Of a stretch of 64,000 nt of DNA, positions 25,995-35,427 are shown in pieces. A program made the translations under genes and the position numbers. The stretch is from NCBI RefSeq assembly GCF_021582875.1, contig NZ_CP091138.1, positions 1,674,001 through 1,738,000 of the forward strand. The letters are read 5' to 3'. Within the stretch, counting starts at the first letter, position 1; each line of letters opens with the position of its first letter. Under the pieces are notes generated by a model, which did no database searches, had not been told where the DNA came from, and was given only the letters and a program-made list of their open reading frames with translations. The stretch comes from Microbacterium sp. KUDC0406. GTDB lineage: Bacteria; Actinomycetota; Actinomycetes; Actinomycetales; Microbacteriaceae.

Positions 25995-26708
25995 CTAGGA
26001 GGCGAGTCCCATCGCGTCCATGCGGCGGGCGTGCGCGCCCATCAGCTCGGTGTAGACCGGCTCGACCCGCTGCTCGTCCAGGGCGAGGCGCTCGGGGCGC
26101 AGCGCGCCGCGGCAGACGAGAAGGGTGTCGCCGACCAGGCGGCGCCCCCACATCGACAGCAGGGAGCGCCACTCCTCGTCGCTCTCGATCGTCTCCTGGA
26201 TGATCGCGACGATCTCGCCTCCCGCGTCGTCCTCGCGGAGGATCTCGGCGACCCGCTCCCCCGTCTCGCCGTAGCTCGACGCGAGAGCGAGATAGAAGTC
26301 GTCGAGCATGCCGGCGGTCAGGTAGACCGCGAGCAGCGTCTCCTCCTGACGGGCGCCGATGGTCATGCGGCGGAAGTCGTCGAGGTTCTCGCGGAACGGC
26401 AGCATCAGCTCGGTGGGGTCCTCGCCGCGCTCGGTGATCACGCGGACGATGCCGCGATGCTTGTCGAGGGCCGCGCCGGCGGCGCGCGACAGCGCCTCCT
26501 TGCGAGCCAGTTCCGGCGTCGCACGGATGCCGCGGGTCAGGGTCTCGAAGTACCCGAGCTGCAGGTACGCGGCCTGGCCGAGGAAGCGGCTCAGCTCGGG
26601 TGCGAGCTCGGCGAAGTCGACGCGCGTCGCGTCGCCCAGGTCGCCCCGGCTGCGCACCGCGAGGGTGCGCCGGGGCTGGCTGCGCTTCTTCCAGAACCAG
26701 TTGACCAC
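25995..26708 (-). CDS. Ferritin-like fold (MiaE-like) protein
   Basis: A 237-residue helical protein of the actinobacterial ferritin-like/MiaE_2 family, a four-helix bundle that may bind a di-iron site. Acidic and His residues sit in helices such as LSRFLGQAAYLQLGYFETL, RKEALSRAAGAALDKHRG and EIVAIIQETIESDEEW. The ATG at 26708 gives MVNWFWKKRSQP. It is divergent from the RhlE-like helicase gene and convergent with the DUF3107 pair, the same order as Rv3208A-Rv3211 in mycobacteria as I recall it. Catalytic function is not established. Confidence 0.85.
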   Translation of the reverse strand: MVNWFWKKRSQPRRTLAVRSRGDLGDATRVDFAELAPELSRFLGQAAYLQLGYFETLTRGIRATPELARKEALSRAAGAALDKHRGIVRVITERGEDPTELMLPFRENLDDFRRMTIGARQEETLLAVYLTAGMLDDFYLALASSYGETGERVAEILREDDAGGEIVAIIQETIESDEEWRSLLSMWGRRLVGDTLLVCRGALRPERLALDEQRVEPVYTELMGAHARRMDAMGLAS

Positions 26709-26904
26709 CCGCCCAGATTACCGGGGCGCGGCGCATGTCCGTGCGCGTGACTCGTCGGGTGATGACCCCCTCCGGTAGGCTGGTTCCCGTCCTGCCAGTG
26801 GAGCAGGACCCCGCGCCTGAGATCAGAGACGGCGTGGATCCGTTTACGAGGCGACTCCCGGGGTGCGACGACGCACAGCGCGGTCGCCGGACAGGCAACA
26901 TACT

Positions 26905-28417
26905 GTGACTTCTTTCGCCGATCTCGGGATCGACCAGGACATCGTCGACGCACTCGCCGCCAAGGGCATCGTCGACGCGTTCCCGATCCAGGAGCAGACC
27001 ATCCCCCTCGGCCTCCCCGGACAGGACATCATCGGCCAGGCCAAGACCGGCACCGGCAAGACCTTCGGCTTCGGCATCCCCGTGGTGCAGCGCCTGGGTC
27101 TGGACCCGGAGCCGGGCGTGAAGGCTCTCATCGTCGTGCCGACCCGCGAGCTGGCCGTGCAGGTCTACGAGGACATCGACCTGCTCACCTCGAATCGCTC
27201 CACCAGCGTCGTCGCCATCTACGGCGGCAAGGCCTACGAGGGCCAGATCGAGCAGCTCAAGGCGGGTGCGCAGATCGTGGTCGGCACTCCGGGCCGTCTG
27301 ATCGATCTCGCCGGCCAGCGTCTGCTCGACCTGTCGAACGCTGCCGAGGTGGTGCTCGACGAGGCCGACAAGATGCTCGACCTCGGTTTCCTCGCCGACA
27401 TCGAGAAGATCTTCCAGAAGGTCCCCGCCGGTCCGGCACACACAGCTGTTCTCCGCCACGATGCCCGGCCCGATCGTCGCCCTCGCACGCCGGTTCATGA
27501 CCAACCCGATCCACATCCGTGCGAACGACCCCGACGAGGGGCTCACGCAGGCGAACATCAAGCACCTGGTCTACCGTGCGCACGCCCTGGACAAGGACGA
27601 GATCATCGCCCGCATCCTGCAGGCCGAGGGCCGCGGCAAGACCGTGATCTTCACCCGCACGAAGCGCGCCGCGCAGAAGCTGGTCGATGAGCTGAGCGAC
27701 CGCGGCTTCAACGTCGGCGGCGTGCACGGCGACATGGGACAGGATCAGCGCGAGCGCTCGATGGCCGCGTTCAAGGCGGGCAAGAAGGACGTCATGGTCG
27801 CCACCGATGTGGCCGCCCGGGGAATCGACGTGAACGACGTCACGCACGTCATCAACCACACGATTCCCGATGAGGAGAAGACGTACCTGCACCGCGCCGG
27901 CCGCACCGGACGCGCCGGCAAGACCGGCATCGCGATCACGTTCGTCGACTGGGAGGACCTGCACAAGTGGGCCCTCATCAACCGGGCTCTCGAGTTCGGT
28001 CAGCCTGAGCCCGTCGAGACCTATTCGTCGAGCCCGCACCTCTACGAGGAGCTGAACATCCCCGCCGGCACCAAGGGCCGCCTCGTCACCGCTCCCAAGG
28101 CCGAGAAGCCGGCCGGCGAGCGCCGCCAGCGTCAGCCGCAGAAGGCGGCGGATGCTGCCGCGGAGGGCACCAGCGAGGGCACCACGAAGCGTCGCCGCCG
28201 TCGTCGCCGGGCCACCGAGCCGGTCGGCTCGACGTTCGCCGAGGGCACGGATGCCGCAGTCGCGGCGCCCACTGAGACCGACGGTGCGGACCGCGACGCG
28301 GAGGGCGCCGGCACTCACGACGGCGACACCACGCACGAGCACCACGACGGCAAGCCGGCGCCGCAGCGGCGCCGCCGTCGCCGCCGTTCCGGTGGAGCGG
28401 CCCCCAGCGGGGCCTGA
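26905..28417 (+). CDS. rhlE: DEAD-box RNA helicase, RhlE-like (frameshifted)
   Basis: ATP-dependent RNA helicase. The GTG at 26905 starts TSFADLGIDQDIV. Q motif FPIQEQTIP, motif I AKTGTGKT, Ia PTRELAVQV, Ib TPGRLIDLAG, II VLDEADKMLD, III FSATMPG, IV VIFTRTK, V ATDVAARGID and VI HRAGRTGRAG are all present. Motif III and everything after it are in a different frame; one extra G at 27430-27431 explains it (VPAVRHTQLFSATM when removed). The C-terminal tail is Arg-rich (KRRRRRRRA, then QRRRRRRRSGG), likely RNA-binding. The leader is about 130 nt with a small GTCCTGC/GCAGGAC hairpin behind a TAGGCT -10-like box, so cold-type post-transcriptional control is possible. Confidence 0.9.
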
Positions 28418-28433
28418 CCTGCGTCCGGTCTGG

Positions 28434-28760
28434 ATGAAGCTCAATCGTGAGCAGCGGGACTTCCTCGCTTTAGGACTTGGTCAGTGGGGTGGGCCCGCGC
28501 GAATCAACGATCTGGTCGCCCGCGTCATCGGTTATGACGACGCGGGCGCGTTCTGCGCCGATCACGACCGCCTGCGCGGCGCCCTGCGCTCGGAGGAGCC
28601 GCTCGACGCTCGAGACACGTTGCGTGCGCTGATCGCTGTAGAACTCGTGTTCGTCGACGACCTGTTCGGCGCGGGCGTTGATTGGGAGACCGTTACGGGC
28701 CTGTCTGATGCTGAAACAGCCGCGATGCTGCGCGCAATTCAACGCGCGCGTTTGCATTAG
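28434..28760 (+). CDS. Conserved hypothetical protein, 108 aa
   Basis: Starts at ATG 28434, 17 bp after the helicase stop: MKLNREQRDFLALGLGQWGG. The protein is soluble, with blocks RINDLVARVIGYDD, ALRSEEPLDARDTLRAL and DWETVTGLSDAETAAML. I know no function; similar short proteins occur in Micrococcales. Its stop overlaps the end of the convergent DUF817 gene by 4 bases. Probably co-transcribed with the helicase. Confidence 0.78.
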   Translation: MKLNREQRDFLALGLGQWGGPARINDLVARVIGYDDAGAFCADHDRLRGALRSEEPLDARDTLRALIAVELVFVDDLFGAGVDWETVTGLSDAETAAMLRAIQRARLH

Positions 28761-29605
28761 CGGGCACCCGCCGGTGGATACACCAGCGTGACCAGCACCA
28801 CCGAGATGATCATGAGCAGGAACCACGAGGTGAGCTTGCTCGGTGAGACGAGCTCCCAGCCGTCCGCCTGATTCGGATACGACCAGGCGCCCGCCCAGGT
28901 GCCGATGTTCTCGGCGGCGTAGATGAACACCGCGACCCCTGCGAACACCGCCAGCAGCGGCAGTCGCAGGGTCACCCGCCACGACCGCGCGTACATCCGG
29001 GTCGGGAGCCAGAGCACGACGACCGCGACGATCAGCACCCAGCGCAGGTCGATCCAGAAGTGGTGCGCGAAGAAGTTCGCGTAGATCGCCGCGGCGAGGA
29101 CGACGGTGAGCCAGCGCCGCGGATAGCGGGTGAAGCCCAGATCGAACAGCCGGTGCACGCGCACCATGTACGACCCGACCGCGCCGTACATGAACCCGCT
29201 GAACAGGGGCACCGCGCCGAGATGGAGAAAGCCGCCCGCGGCGTACTGCCACGACCCGACGTCCGTCTTGAACAACTCCATGACGGTGCCGGTGAGGTGG
29301 AAGATCACGATCACCCACAGCTCCCGGCCGGTCTCCAGACGGAATGCGATCATCACGACCTGGATCAGCACCGCGGCGATCGTGAGCGCGTCGTTGCGGG
29401 CGAGCAGCGCGTCATCCGGATACCAGAGGCGAGCGGCGATGATGAGCACCAGCAGCGACGCCCCGAAGATGCACGCCCACGCCTGCTTGAGCAGGAAGAC
29501 GGCGAACTCGATCAGCCGGGCGCGGCTGCCGTGATGCGGCGCCCCTTGGAGCACGCGTCTCGCGACGACGTCGATACGGCGTTCGAGAGAGGTGCCCCAC
29601 TGCAT
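28757..29605 (-). CDS. DUF817 family membrane protein
   Basis: A 282-residue integral membrane protein of the DUF817 (YoaT-like) family. Seven to eight hydrophobic segments are visible, with conserved blocks KQAWACIFGASLLVLI, HLTGTVMELFKTDVGSW, FMYGAVGSYM and AENIGTWAGAWSYP. The ATG at 29605 gives MQWGTSLERRID. Function is unknown across the family. Convergent with the 108-aa gene, which it overlaps by 4 bases. Confidence 0.9.
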   Translation of the reverse strand: MQWGTSLERRIDVVARRVLQGAPHHGSRARLIEFAVFLLKQAWACIFGASLLVLIIAARLWYPDDALLARNDALTIAAVLIQVVMIAFRLETGRELWVIVIFHLTGTVMELFKTDVGSWQYAAGGFLHLGAVPLFSGFMYGAVGSYMVRVHRLFDLGFTRYPRRWLTVVLAAAIYANFFAHHFWIDLRWVLIVAVVVLWLPTRMYARSWRVTLRLPLLAVFAGVAVFIYAAENIGTWAGAWSYPNQADGWELVSPSKLTSWFLLMIISVVLVTLVYPPAGAR

Positions 29606-29747
29606 GCGAGGAGGCTACGGGGCGAACCTGCACGGTAGCCCGGGAGGTTCGTCTCGCCGCATTCGACGACCGGGGTGAGGGAGGCCCGCACCGCCGGAAC
29701 CGCCCGCAGTGATGGTCCCCGCTTCGCGCGGCTGAACGTTGCACGTG

Positions 29748-30728
29748 CTACGCGGATATGCGCCGCGCGAGCAGAGAACAGTAGCGCGAGCGCGATGGCC
29801 CGCAGAGAACAGCCGCGCCCGCGGAGAACAGCAGCGTGATCAGGCCGGGTACCGCCGGCGACGAGCCGGTGCCGCGGGCGACCAGGCGCTCGAGCATGTC
29901 CTCGCCGGTGGTGTTCTCGCCCGGCACATTGGGCTTTCCGGCGCCGTGGTAGTCGCTCGAACCGGTGACGATCAGGTCGCGCCTGGCAGCGATCTCGCGC
30001 AGCATCCGCTTGCCCTGCTCGGTGTTCTCGCGATGCTCGATCTCGAAGCCGGCGAGCCCGGCGTCGATGAGACGCTCGAGGAACGGCGCGGGCATCATCC
30101 GGTCGCGTCCGGCGGTGGCGGGATGGGCGATGATCGCGACTCCCCCGGCATCCGTGATCAGGCGCACCGCGGTGAGCGGGTCGGGCGCGTAGTGCGGCTC
30201 GTAGTACCCGGTGCGAGGATGCAGGATTCCGTCGAAGGCCTCCCCGCGGTCGACCACGATGCCCCGCGCGATCAGCGCGTCGGCGATGTGCGGGCGGCCG
30301 ATCGTGGCATCCGCAGAGGTCTGCCCGAGCACGTCGTCCCAGGTCAGGTCGTAGTCCCTCGAGATGTTCCGCACGATGCGCTCGGCACGACCGATGCGAT
30401 CGTCGCGGATGCGATTCGTCTCGGCGACCAGTGCGGCGTCCGTCGGATCGAACAGGTAGCCGAGCACGTGCACGCTGCGCCACTCGTGCTTCGCCGACAA
30501 CTCCATGCCGGGGATGAACGTCATGCCGAGCGCGACGGCCTCGTCGCCGGCCTCGTCCCACCCCGTGGTGCGGTCGTGATCGGTCAGCGCGACGGTGCGC
30601 AGACCATGCGCGTGCGCCTGACGGACCACCTCTGCGGGCGTCTCGGTGCCGTCGGAGTGGTTCGAGTGCAGATGGAGGTCGCCGGGACCGGCGATCCGCG
30701 GGCGCCCGTGGTCATCCTCCGAGCGTAC
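29748..30728 (-). CDS. PHP-domain metal-dependent phosphoesterase (5' end unclear)
   Basis: Polymerase-and-histidinol-phosphatase-type phosphoesterase, probably a nucleotide 5'-phosphatase or RNase AM-like enzyme. Metal ligands are seen in GDLHLHSNHSDGTETP, ALTDHD, IPGMELSA, AIIAHPATAGRDRMMP and GSSDYHGAG. The family N-terminus GDLHLHSNHSD is in frame, but no ATG or GTG precedes it before the stop near 30731, so the start codon is lost or a base is missing near 30700-30715. The last ~25 codons contain three copies of CTGTTCTC(C/T)GC, an odd repetitive extension. It is divergent from the endo/exonuclease/phosphatase gene. Confidence 0.8.
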   Translation of the reverse strand, partial: VRSEDDHGRPRIAGPGDLHLHSNHSDGTETPAEVVRQAHAHGLRTVALTDHDRTTGWDEAGDEAVALGMTFIPGMELSAKHEWRSVHVLGYLFDPTDAALVAETNRIRDDRIGRAERIVRNISRDYDLTWDDVLGQTSADATIGRPHIADALIARGIVVDRGEAFDGILHPRTGYYEPHYAPDPLTAVRLITDAGGVAIIAHPATAGRDRMMPAPFLERLIDAGLAGFEIEHRENTEQGKRMLREIAARRDLIVTGSSDYHGAGKPNVPGENTTGEDMLERLVARGTGSSPAVPGLITLLFSAGAAVLCGPSRSRYCSLLARRISA

Positions 30729-30779
30729 TCACCCGCCGCGATCAGGGGCGTCACAGCGCGAAGCCGTAGGCTCGAGAGG

Positions 30780-31802
30780 ATGTTCCGACTTCTGGGTCTG
30801 CTGCTGACCGTGCTCTACGCGATCGCCGCGGCCGTCGTCGTGTGGCCGCAGTTCTTCCGGCTCGAGCAGACCTTCCCGTTCGCCCAGCTCGTGGCCTCGC
30901 GCGGAGCCCTGCTGCTCGCCTTCGCCGTGGTCGGCGCGCTCTCGCTGCTGCTGATGATCGCGCGGCCGCTGCGCGGCTTCGCGGCCTCCCTGCTGGTCGT
31001 CTCGATCCTCGCCGGCGGCGCGATCGGCGTGATCGGAGCGGTCCGCGGGCTCTCCGGAGGGTCCCTGCCCGAGAAGACCGAGGGGAGCGTGCGCGTGATG
31101 ACATGGAACACCCGTGGTGAGGCCGCTTCCGCCGACCGGATCGCGCGCACGGCGCTCGACCAGAAGGCCGACATCGTCACCCTCCCCGAGACCGCGGAGG
31201 GCGTCGGAGAGCGGATCGCCGTGCTGATGCGCGAGAGCGGCCGGCCGATGTGGGTGCACAACGTCAACATCCGCCCCGACGTGCAGAACGGTCCGCAGGC
31301 ATGGCAGACCACGGTGCTGATCTCGCCCGAGCTCGGCGACTACTCGGTGATCAAGTCGTCGACGGACGGCTCGAGCAACACCGGATCGGTGCCGAGCGTG
31401 GTCGCGATGCCGGTCGACGGGCAGGGTCCGACCGTGGTCGCCGTGCACGCCGTCGCGCCTCGCCAGGAGGCGATGGACCGGTGGCGCACCGACCTGCGCT
31501 GGATCGCGGATCAGTGCCCGAAGGGCGACTTCATCCTCGCCGGTGATTTCAACGCCACGGTCGACCACATGGCGCGTCTCGGCGTCGGCGGGGGCGACAT
31601 GGGCCACTGCCGCGATGTCGCCACGCGCACCGGGACGGGCATGTGGGGCACCTGGCCGAGCAGCATCCCCGCACTGCTCGCGGCACCCATCGACCACATC
31701 ATGGCGAGCGCCAACTGGACGCCCACCGGCTCGGTCGTCATCGACGACGCCGCCGGCTCCGACCATCGCGCGCTGGTGGCGCAGCTCGAGCCCGCACGCT
31801 GA
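30780..31802 (+). CDS. Membrane-anchored endonuclease/exonuclease/phosphatase family protein
   Basis: A 340-residue protein with three N-terminal membrane segments (LLGLLLTVLYAIAAAVVVW, GALLLAFAVVGALSLLLMI, ASLLVVSILAGGAIGVIGA) followed by an extracytoplasmic EEP domain. Active-site marks: MTWNTRGE (Asn), VTLPETAEG (Glu, metal), AVHAVAP, LAGDFNATVDH (Asp-Asn) and AGSDHRALVA (Asp-His). It could act on a phosphodiester such as a lipid or nucleotide; the substrate is unknown. The ATG at 30780 follows GAGAGG. Confidence 0.88.
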   Translation: MFRLLGLLLTVLYAIAAAVVVWPQFFRLEQTFPFAQLVASRGALLLAFAVVGALSLLLMIARPLRGFAASLLVVSILAGGAIGVIGAVRGLSGGSLPEKTEGSVRVMTWNTRGEAASADRIARTALDQKADIVTLPETAEGVGERIAVLMRESGRPMWVHNVNIRPDVQNGPQAWQTTVLISPELGDYSVIKSSTDGSSNTGSVPSVVAMPVDGQGPTVVAVHAVAPRQEAMDRWRTDLRWIADQCPKGDFILAGDFNATVDHMARLGVGGGDMGHCRDVATRTGTGMWGTWPSSIPALLAAPIDHIMASANWTPTGSVVIDDAAGSDHRALVAQLEPAR

Positions 31803-31803
31803 C

Positions 31804-31863
31804 GCGTTTCGTCTCTGCGTTTCGACTCGCTTTCGGCTCGCTCGACGACCATCGCGCGCTCAG
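31804..31863. repeat. Interspersed repeat, TTTCGTCTC...CTCGACGACC family
   Basis: GCGTTTCGTCTCTGCGTTTC then GACTCGCTTTCGGCTCGCTC and GACGACC, directly after the stop of the endo/exonuclease/phosphatase gene. Just downstream the sequence ACCGGCGACCGGTGACCGGC is a short tandem repeat. Related copies lie at 13350, 21981 and 22583. Confidence 0.7.
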
Positions 31864-31906
31864 CAACCGGCGACCGGTGACCGGCGACCGGTGAGAGGAT
31901 GGATGC

Positions 31907-33331
31907 ATGAGTACCCCCGCAGACGGCGACGCGATCGCCGACACCGCCGACGCCGCCGTCGTCGAGGAGAAGACCAACCGGCGTCAGCCGTTCCCCCAGG
32001 GCTTCCTGGACACGATCTCGACCGGCTGGGCCGAGCGCACCGAGTCGCTGCCCGCCGCACGTGCGCAGGCGCCCTATGCCTCCGCCCGCCGCGACGCCGT
32101 GTCCAAGGCGTTCCCCGGTAAGCGCCTCGTGGTGCCCGCAGGCTCTCTCAAGCAGCGCAGCAACGACACCGACTACCCGTTCCGCGCGCACTCCGCCTTC
32201 GCGCACCTCACCGGGTGGGCCACCGACTCCGAGCCCGACTCGATCCTCGTCTTCGAGCCGACCGCCGACGGGCACGACGTCACGCTGTACTTCCGCGAGC
32301 GCGCCGACCGCACCACCGCCGAGTTCTACTCGGATGCGACGATCGGCGAGTTCTGGATCGGGCCGCGGCCGTCGCTGGCCGGCGTCGCCGCCGATCTCGG
32401 CGTGGCCACCGCGCATCTGGACGGCTTCGCCGCGGGCGACGACGACCTCGTCGTGGACGCCGACGACGACCTGACCCGGCTCGTCTCCGAGCTGCGCCTG
32501 GTCAAGGACGAGTACGAGATCGCCGAGATGAAGCACGCGGTCGCCGTCACCGCGGCCGGCTTCGACGACGTGATCCGCGATCTGCCCCGCGCCGTCGAGC
32601 ACCCCCGCGGCGAGCGCATCGTCGAGGGCATCTTCCACCAGCGCGCCCGCAGCGATGGCAACTGGGAGGGCTACGACACGATCGCGGCATCCGGCCCGCA
32701 CGCCTGCTACCTGCACTGGACCCGCAACGACGGCGCCGTGATCCCGGGCGACCTGATCCTCATCGATGCCGGTGTCGAGACCGACAGCCTCTACACCGCC
32801 GACATCACCCGCACGCTGCCGGTGTCCGGCACGTTCACCGAGGTGCAGCGCCGCGTGTACGAGACCGTGCGGGAGGCGGCGGATGCCGCGTTCGCGGCAG
32901 CCCGTCCCGGGGTGAGGTTCCGCACCGTGCACGAGGCCGCGATGAAGGTCATCGCGGAGCGGACGGCCGAGTGGGGCGTGCTGCCGGTGAGCGCCGAGGA
33001 AGCGCTCGACGCCGACAAGGGCGGCCAGCAGCGCCGTTACATGGTGCACGGCACGTCGCATCACCTCGGCCTGGATGTGCATGACTGCGCGCAGGCCCGC
33101 CGCGAGATGTACTACGACGGCGAGCTGCAGGCCGGCATGGTGTTCACGATCGAGCCCGGTCTGTACTTCCAGATCGACGACGTCACCGTGCCCGAGGAGC
33201 TGCGCGGCATCGGCGTGCGCATCGAGGACGACATCCTGATGACCGAGGACGGCCCGGTGAACCTGTCGGCCGGCATCCCGCGCACGGCCGACGAGGTCGA
33301 GGCCTGGATCGCCCGGACGCAGGAGGGATGA
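31907..33331 (+). CDS. pepP: Xaa-Pro aminopeptidase (M24B)
   Basis: Pita-bread-fold metallopeptidase, 474 residues, removing N-terminal residues ahead of proline. The N-terminal creatinase-like domain has SDATIGEFWIGPRPSLAG; the catalytic domain has both metal Asp residues (LILIDAGVETD and YTADITRTLPV), His in HGTSHHLGLDVHDC, Glu in VFTIEPGLYF and Glu in GVRIEDDILM. The ATG at 31907 is preceded by GAGAGGATG spacing. It overlaps the next small membrane protein gene (ATGATGG junction), suggesting one operon with 33328 and 33579. Confidence 0.95.
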   Translation: MSTPADGDAIADTADAAVVEEKTNRRQPFPQGFLDTISTGWAERTESLPAARAQAPYASARRDAVSKAFPGKRLVVPAGSLKQRSNDTDYPFRAHSAFAHLTGWATDSEPDSILVFEPTADGHDVTLYFRERADRTTAEFYSDATIGEFWIGPRPSLAGVAADLGVATAHLDGFAAGDDDLVVDADDDLTRLVSELRLVKDEYEIAEMKHAVAVTAAGFDDVIRDLPRAVEHPRGERIVEGIFHQRARSDGNWEGYDTIAASGPHACYLHWTRNDGAVIPGDLILIDAGVETDSLYTADITRTLPVSGTFTEVQRRVYETVREAADAAFAAARPGVRFRTVHEAAMKVIAERTAEWGVLPVSAEEALDADKGGQQRRYMVHGTSHHLGLDVHDCAQARREMYYDGELQAGMVFTIEPGLYFQIDDVTVPEELRGIGVRIEDDILMTEDGPVNLSAGIPRTADEVEAWIARTQEG

Positions 33332-33582
33332 TGGCCGGCCTCACCGGGTGGCACATGCTGTTCATCGTGCCGTTCATCTGGGCGATCGTCGCCGCGATCG
33401 TCGGCCTGGTCGTCTACTTCGCCGTGCGCTTCGCGGTACTGCACGCGCTGAAGGCGCACACCCGCTGGGTGGATGCGGGCAAGCCCGCCTCGGGTGCGGC
33501 CGCTGCCCCCTATCCGCCGGCCGGCCCGGCGCAGGGCCCGACCGCGCCGCCGCAGGCGCCCGGCGCGCCGCCGCAGGCGTGA
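33328..33582 (+). CDS. Small single-pass membrane protein, 84 aa
   Basis: One membrane helix at about residues 10-35 (MLFIVPFIWAIVAAIVGLVV) followed by a Pro/Ala-rich cytoplasmic tail (PAGPAQGPTAPPQAPGAPPQ). The ATG at 33328 overlaps the peptidase stop and its own stop overlaps the next GTG (GTGA), so it lies mid-operon. No known family. Confidence 0.78.
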   Translation: MMAGLTGWHMLFIVPFIWAIVAAIVGLVVYFAVRFAVLHALKAHTRWVDAGKPASGAAAAPYPPAGPAQGPTAPPQAPGAPPQA

Positions 33583-34477
33583 CCGACGACGCACGGATGC
33601 ACGACGGCCAGCTGGCTCTGGAGAACCGGCTGGCCGTCGCGTTGATCTCGGCCTCTGTACCAGAGGCGCAGGCGATGCCGGTGCGCAGACTGCCCTCACC
33701 GGGCACGGTGAACGCGCTGTTCCGCATCGGTGAGGGGCTGGTCGCGCGCTTCCCCTCGTGTCCACCCCTCTCGCGGAGGTGCGGGCCGAGGCCGAGCGGA
33801 TGGCCGAGTTCGCCGAGGTCTCCCCGTGCCCGCACCCCGTCCGGTGCGCGTCGCCGACGCGTCGGCGGAGTACCCGTCGGCGTGGATGGTCACGACCTGG
33901 GTGGACGGCGAGACTGCGGAGGAACTCTCGGATACCCGGCATCCGCTGCTCGCCGGCGATCTCGCGGGCCTCATCGTCGCGCTGCGGGGCGAGCCGCTGC
34001 GCGGCCGGTCCTTCGACGGGAAGGGTCGCGGCGGGGAGCTGACCGATCACGATGAGTGGGTGCAGATGTGCTTCGACCGCAGCGGGCATCTGCTCGACGT
34101 CGATGCCGGACGCGCTCTGTGGGCGCGGCATCCCGCATCCGGGAGTCGAGGTGATGTCGCACCGCGACCTGATCCCGCCCAATCTGCTGATCTCACCGGA
34201 CGGGCGCCTGTCGGGAGTGCTCGACACCGGATCGTTCGGCCCGGTCGACCCGGCGCTGGATCTCGTCGCCGCCTGGCACCGTTTCGAGGCCGATGACCGC
34301 GAGGTGCTGCGATCGCGCATCGGCTCGGATGACGCCGAGTGGCGGCGCGGAGCCGCGTGGGCACTGCAGCAGGCGGTGGGCCTCGGCTGGTACTACGAGC
34401 GCTCGAACCCGCCGATGGCGCGCCTCGGCCTGCGCACGATGGCGCGACTGCTCGCCGCAGACGATCTCAGCGGCTGA
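33579..34477 (+). CDS. Aminoglycoside phosphotransferase-family kinase (three frameshifts)
   Basis: APH-fold small-molecule kinase. Segments occur in three frames that read through to a normal protein: MHDGQLALENRLAVALI..., VSTPLAEVRAEAERMAEF, SAWMVTTWVDGETAEEL, and finally VMSHRDLIPPNLLISPDG (catalytic HRD, Asn) with GVLDTGSFGPVDPALDL (metal Asp). Single missing bases explain each break: one C near 33751, one G near 33823 and one C near 34139. It starts with a GTG overlapping the upstream stop. If the indels are errors this is an intact kinase of about 300 residues; the substrate is unknown and resistance is not implied. Confidence 0.78.
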
Positions 34478-34498
34478 CCGGCGGCCGCACGGGTCAGC

Positions 34499-34544
34499 GA
34501 GACACCCGATTCGTCGTGAGCGCGCCCCTCAGCGCGGGTGTCTC
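34499..34544. repeat. Inverted repeat between two APH-family genes
   Basis: GAGACACCCG (34499-34508) and CGGGTGTCTC (34535-34544) pair perfectly; the 26-nt spacer contains GAGCGCGCCCCTCAGCGC, which can fold further. It may be a terminator or a small palindromic repeat; there is no T-run. Confidence 0.5.
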
Positions 34545-34619
34545 AGGCGTGAGCGAGTGGCTCGTGTCCGTGCGGGGCCGCGCCTGACCACGCGGGCGCC
34601 CTCCCCTACGCTGTGTTCC

Positions 34620-35360
34620 GTGGACACCGAGCACCCGCTGACCGGCGGCAACGCGACCGCTTCCGTCGTGCGGATCGGCGCGACGGTGCGGAAGCCGTGG
34701 ACGGCGAAGACGGCGCTCGTGCAAGATCTCGTCGAGCACGTCCGGGCTCGGGGCGTCGATGCGCCCGCCCCGCTCGGTCGTGACGAGCAGGGGCGGCAGA
34801 TCCTGGAGTTCGTGCCGGGAGCGGGACCCGAGGTGCTCGACACCGACGACCTGAACCGGATCGGGCGCATGGTTCGCGGCATCCATGACGCGGCGGCCTC
34901 GTTCCCATTCCGCACGACGGATGCCTGGGACGTGCTGCTTCCGGCACCGGATCAGCCGGAGCTGATCTGTCACGGAGACGTGGCCCCGTGGAACCTGATC
35001 GTCGGCGACCGCTGGGTGTTCATCGACTGGGACGGCGCAGGGCCCAGCACCCGGCTGTGGGACCTGGCGTACTCGGCGTCGGCGTTCACGCTGAACGATC
35101 CCGCACAGGACCCGCAGGACGCCGGCGCCCGACTGGCCGCGTTCATCGCCGGTTACGACGCCGACGATGGGATGAGATCGCTTCTCCCTGCTGCGATGGC
35201 TCAGCGCACAGCGGCGATGCTCCGGATGCTCGGGCAGGCGCACGACCGCGGCGAGGAGCCGTGGGGGTCGATGTACGTCGAGGGTCACGGTGCCCACTGG
35301 CGCGCGGTGACCGAGTACGTGCGCGCGCACGAAGCCGTGTGGCGGGATGCTCTGGGCTGA
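34620..35360 (+). CDS. Aminoglycoside phosphotransferase-family kinase
   Basis: Intact APH-fold kinase of 246 residues. GTG start at 34620. Marks: RKPWTAKTALVQDLVEHV (ATP-binding N-lobe), EFVPGAGP (hinge), catalytic loop LICHGDVAPWNLIVGD and metal site WVFIDWDGAGPSTRLWDLAY. It lies 142 bp after another APH-family gene, but the two share only the fold, so a recent tandem duplication is unlikely. The substrate may be an aminoglycoside, homoserine, choline or another hydroxyl metabolite; this cannot be read from sequence. Confidence 0.88.
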   Translation: MDTEHPLTGGNATASVVRIGATVRKPWTAKTALVQDLVEHVRARGVDAPAPLGRDEQGRQILEFVPGAGPEVLDTDDLNRIGRMVRGIHDAAASFPFRTTDAWDVLLPAPDQPELICHGDVAPWNLIVGDRWVFIDWDGAGPSTRLWDLAYSASAFTLNDPAQDPQDAGARLAAFIAGYDADDGMRSLLPAAMAQRTAAMLRMLGQAHDRGEEPWGSMYVEGHGAHWRAVTEYVRAHEAVWRDALG

Positions 35361-35427
35361 CCGCCGCGAGACGTGGCACGGGCGCGCGGCGGCGCTCGAG
35401 CTCGAGCGGAGCGGAGCGATGCTGGGG

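Noticed and set aside
33579..35360. Aminoglycoside resistance genes
   Set aside because: The APH fold is shared by many metabolite kinases; nothing points to antibiotic substrates and no mobile context is present.
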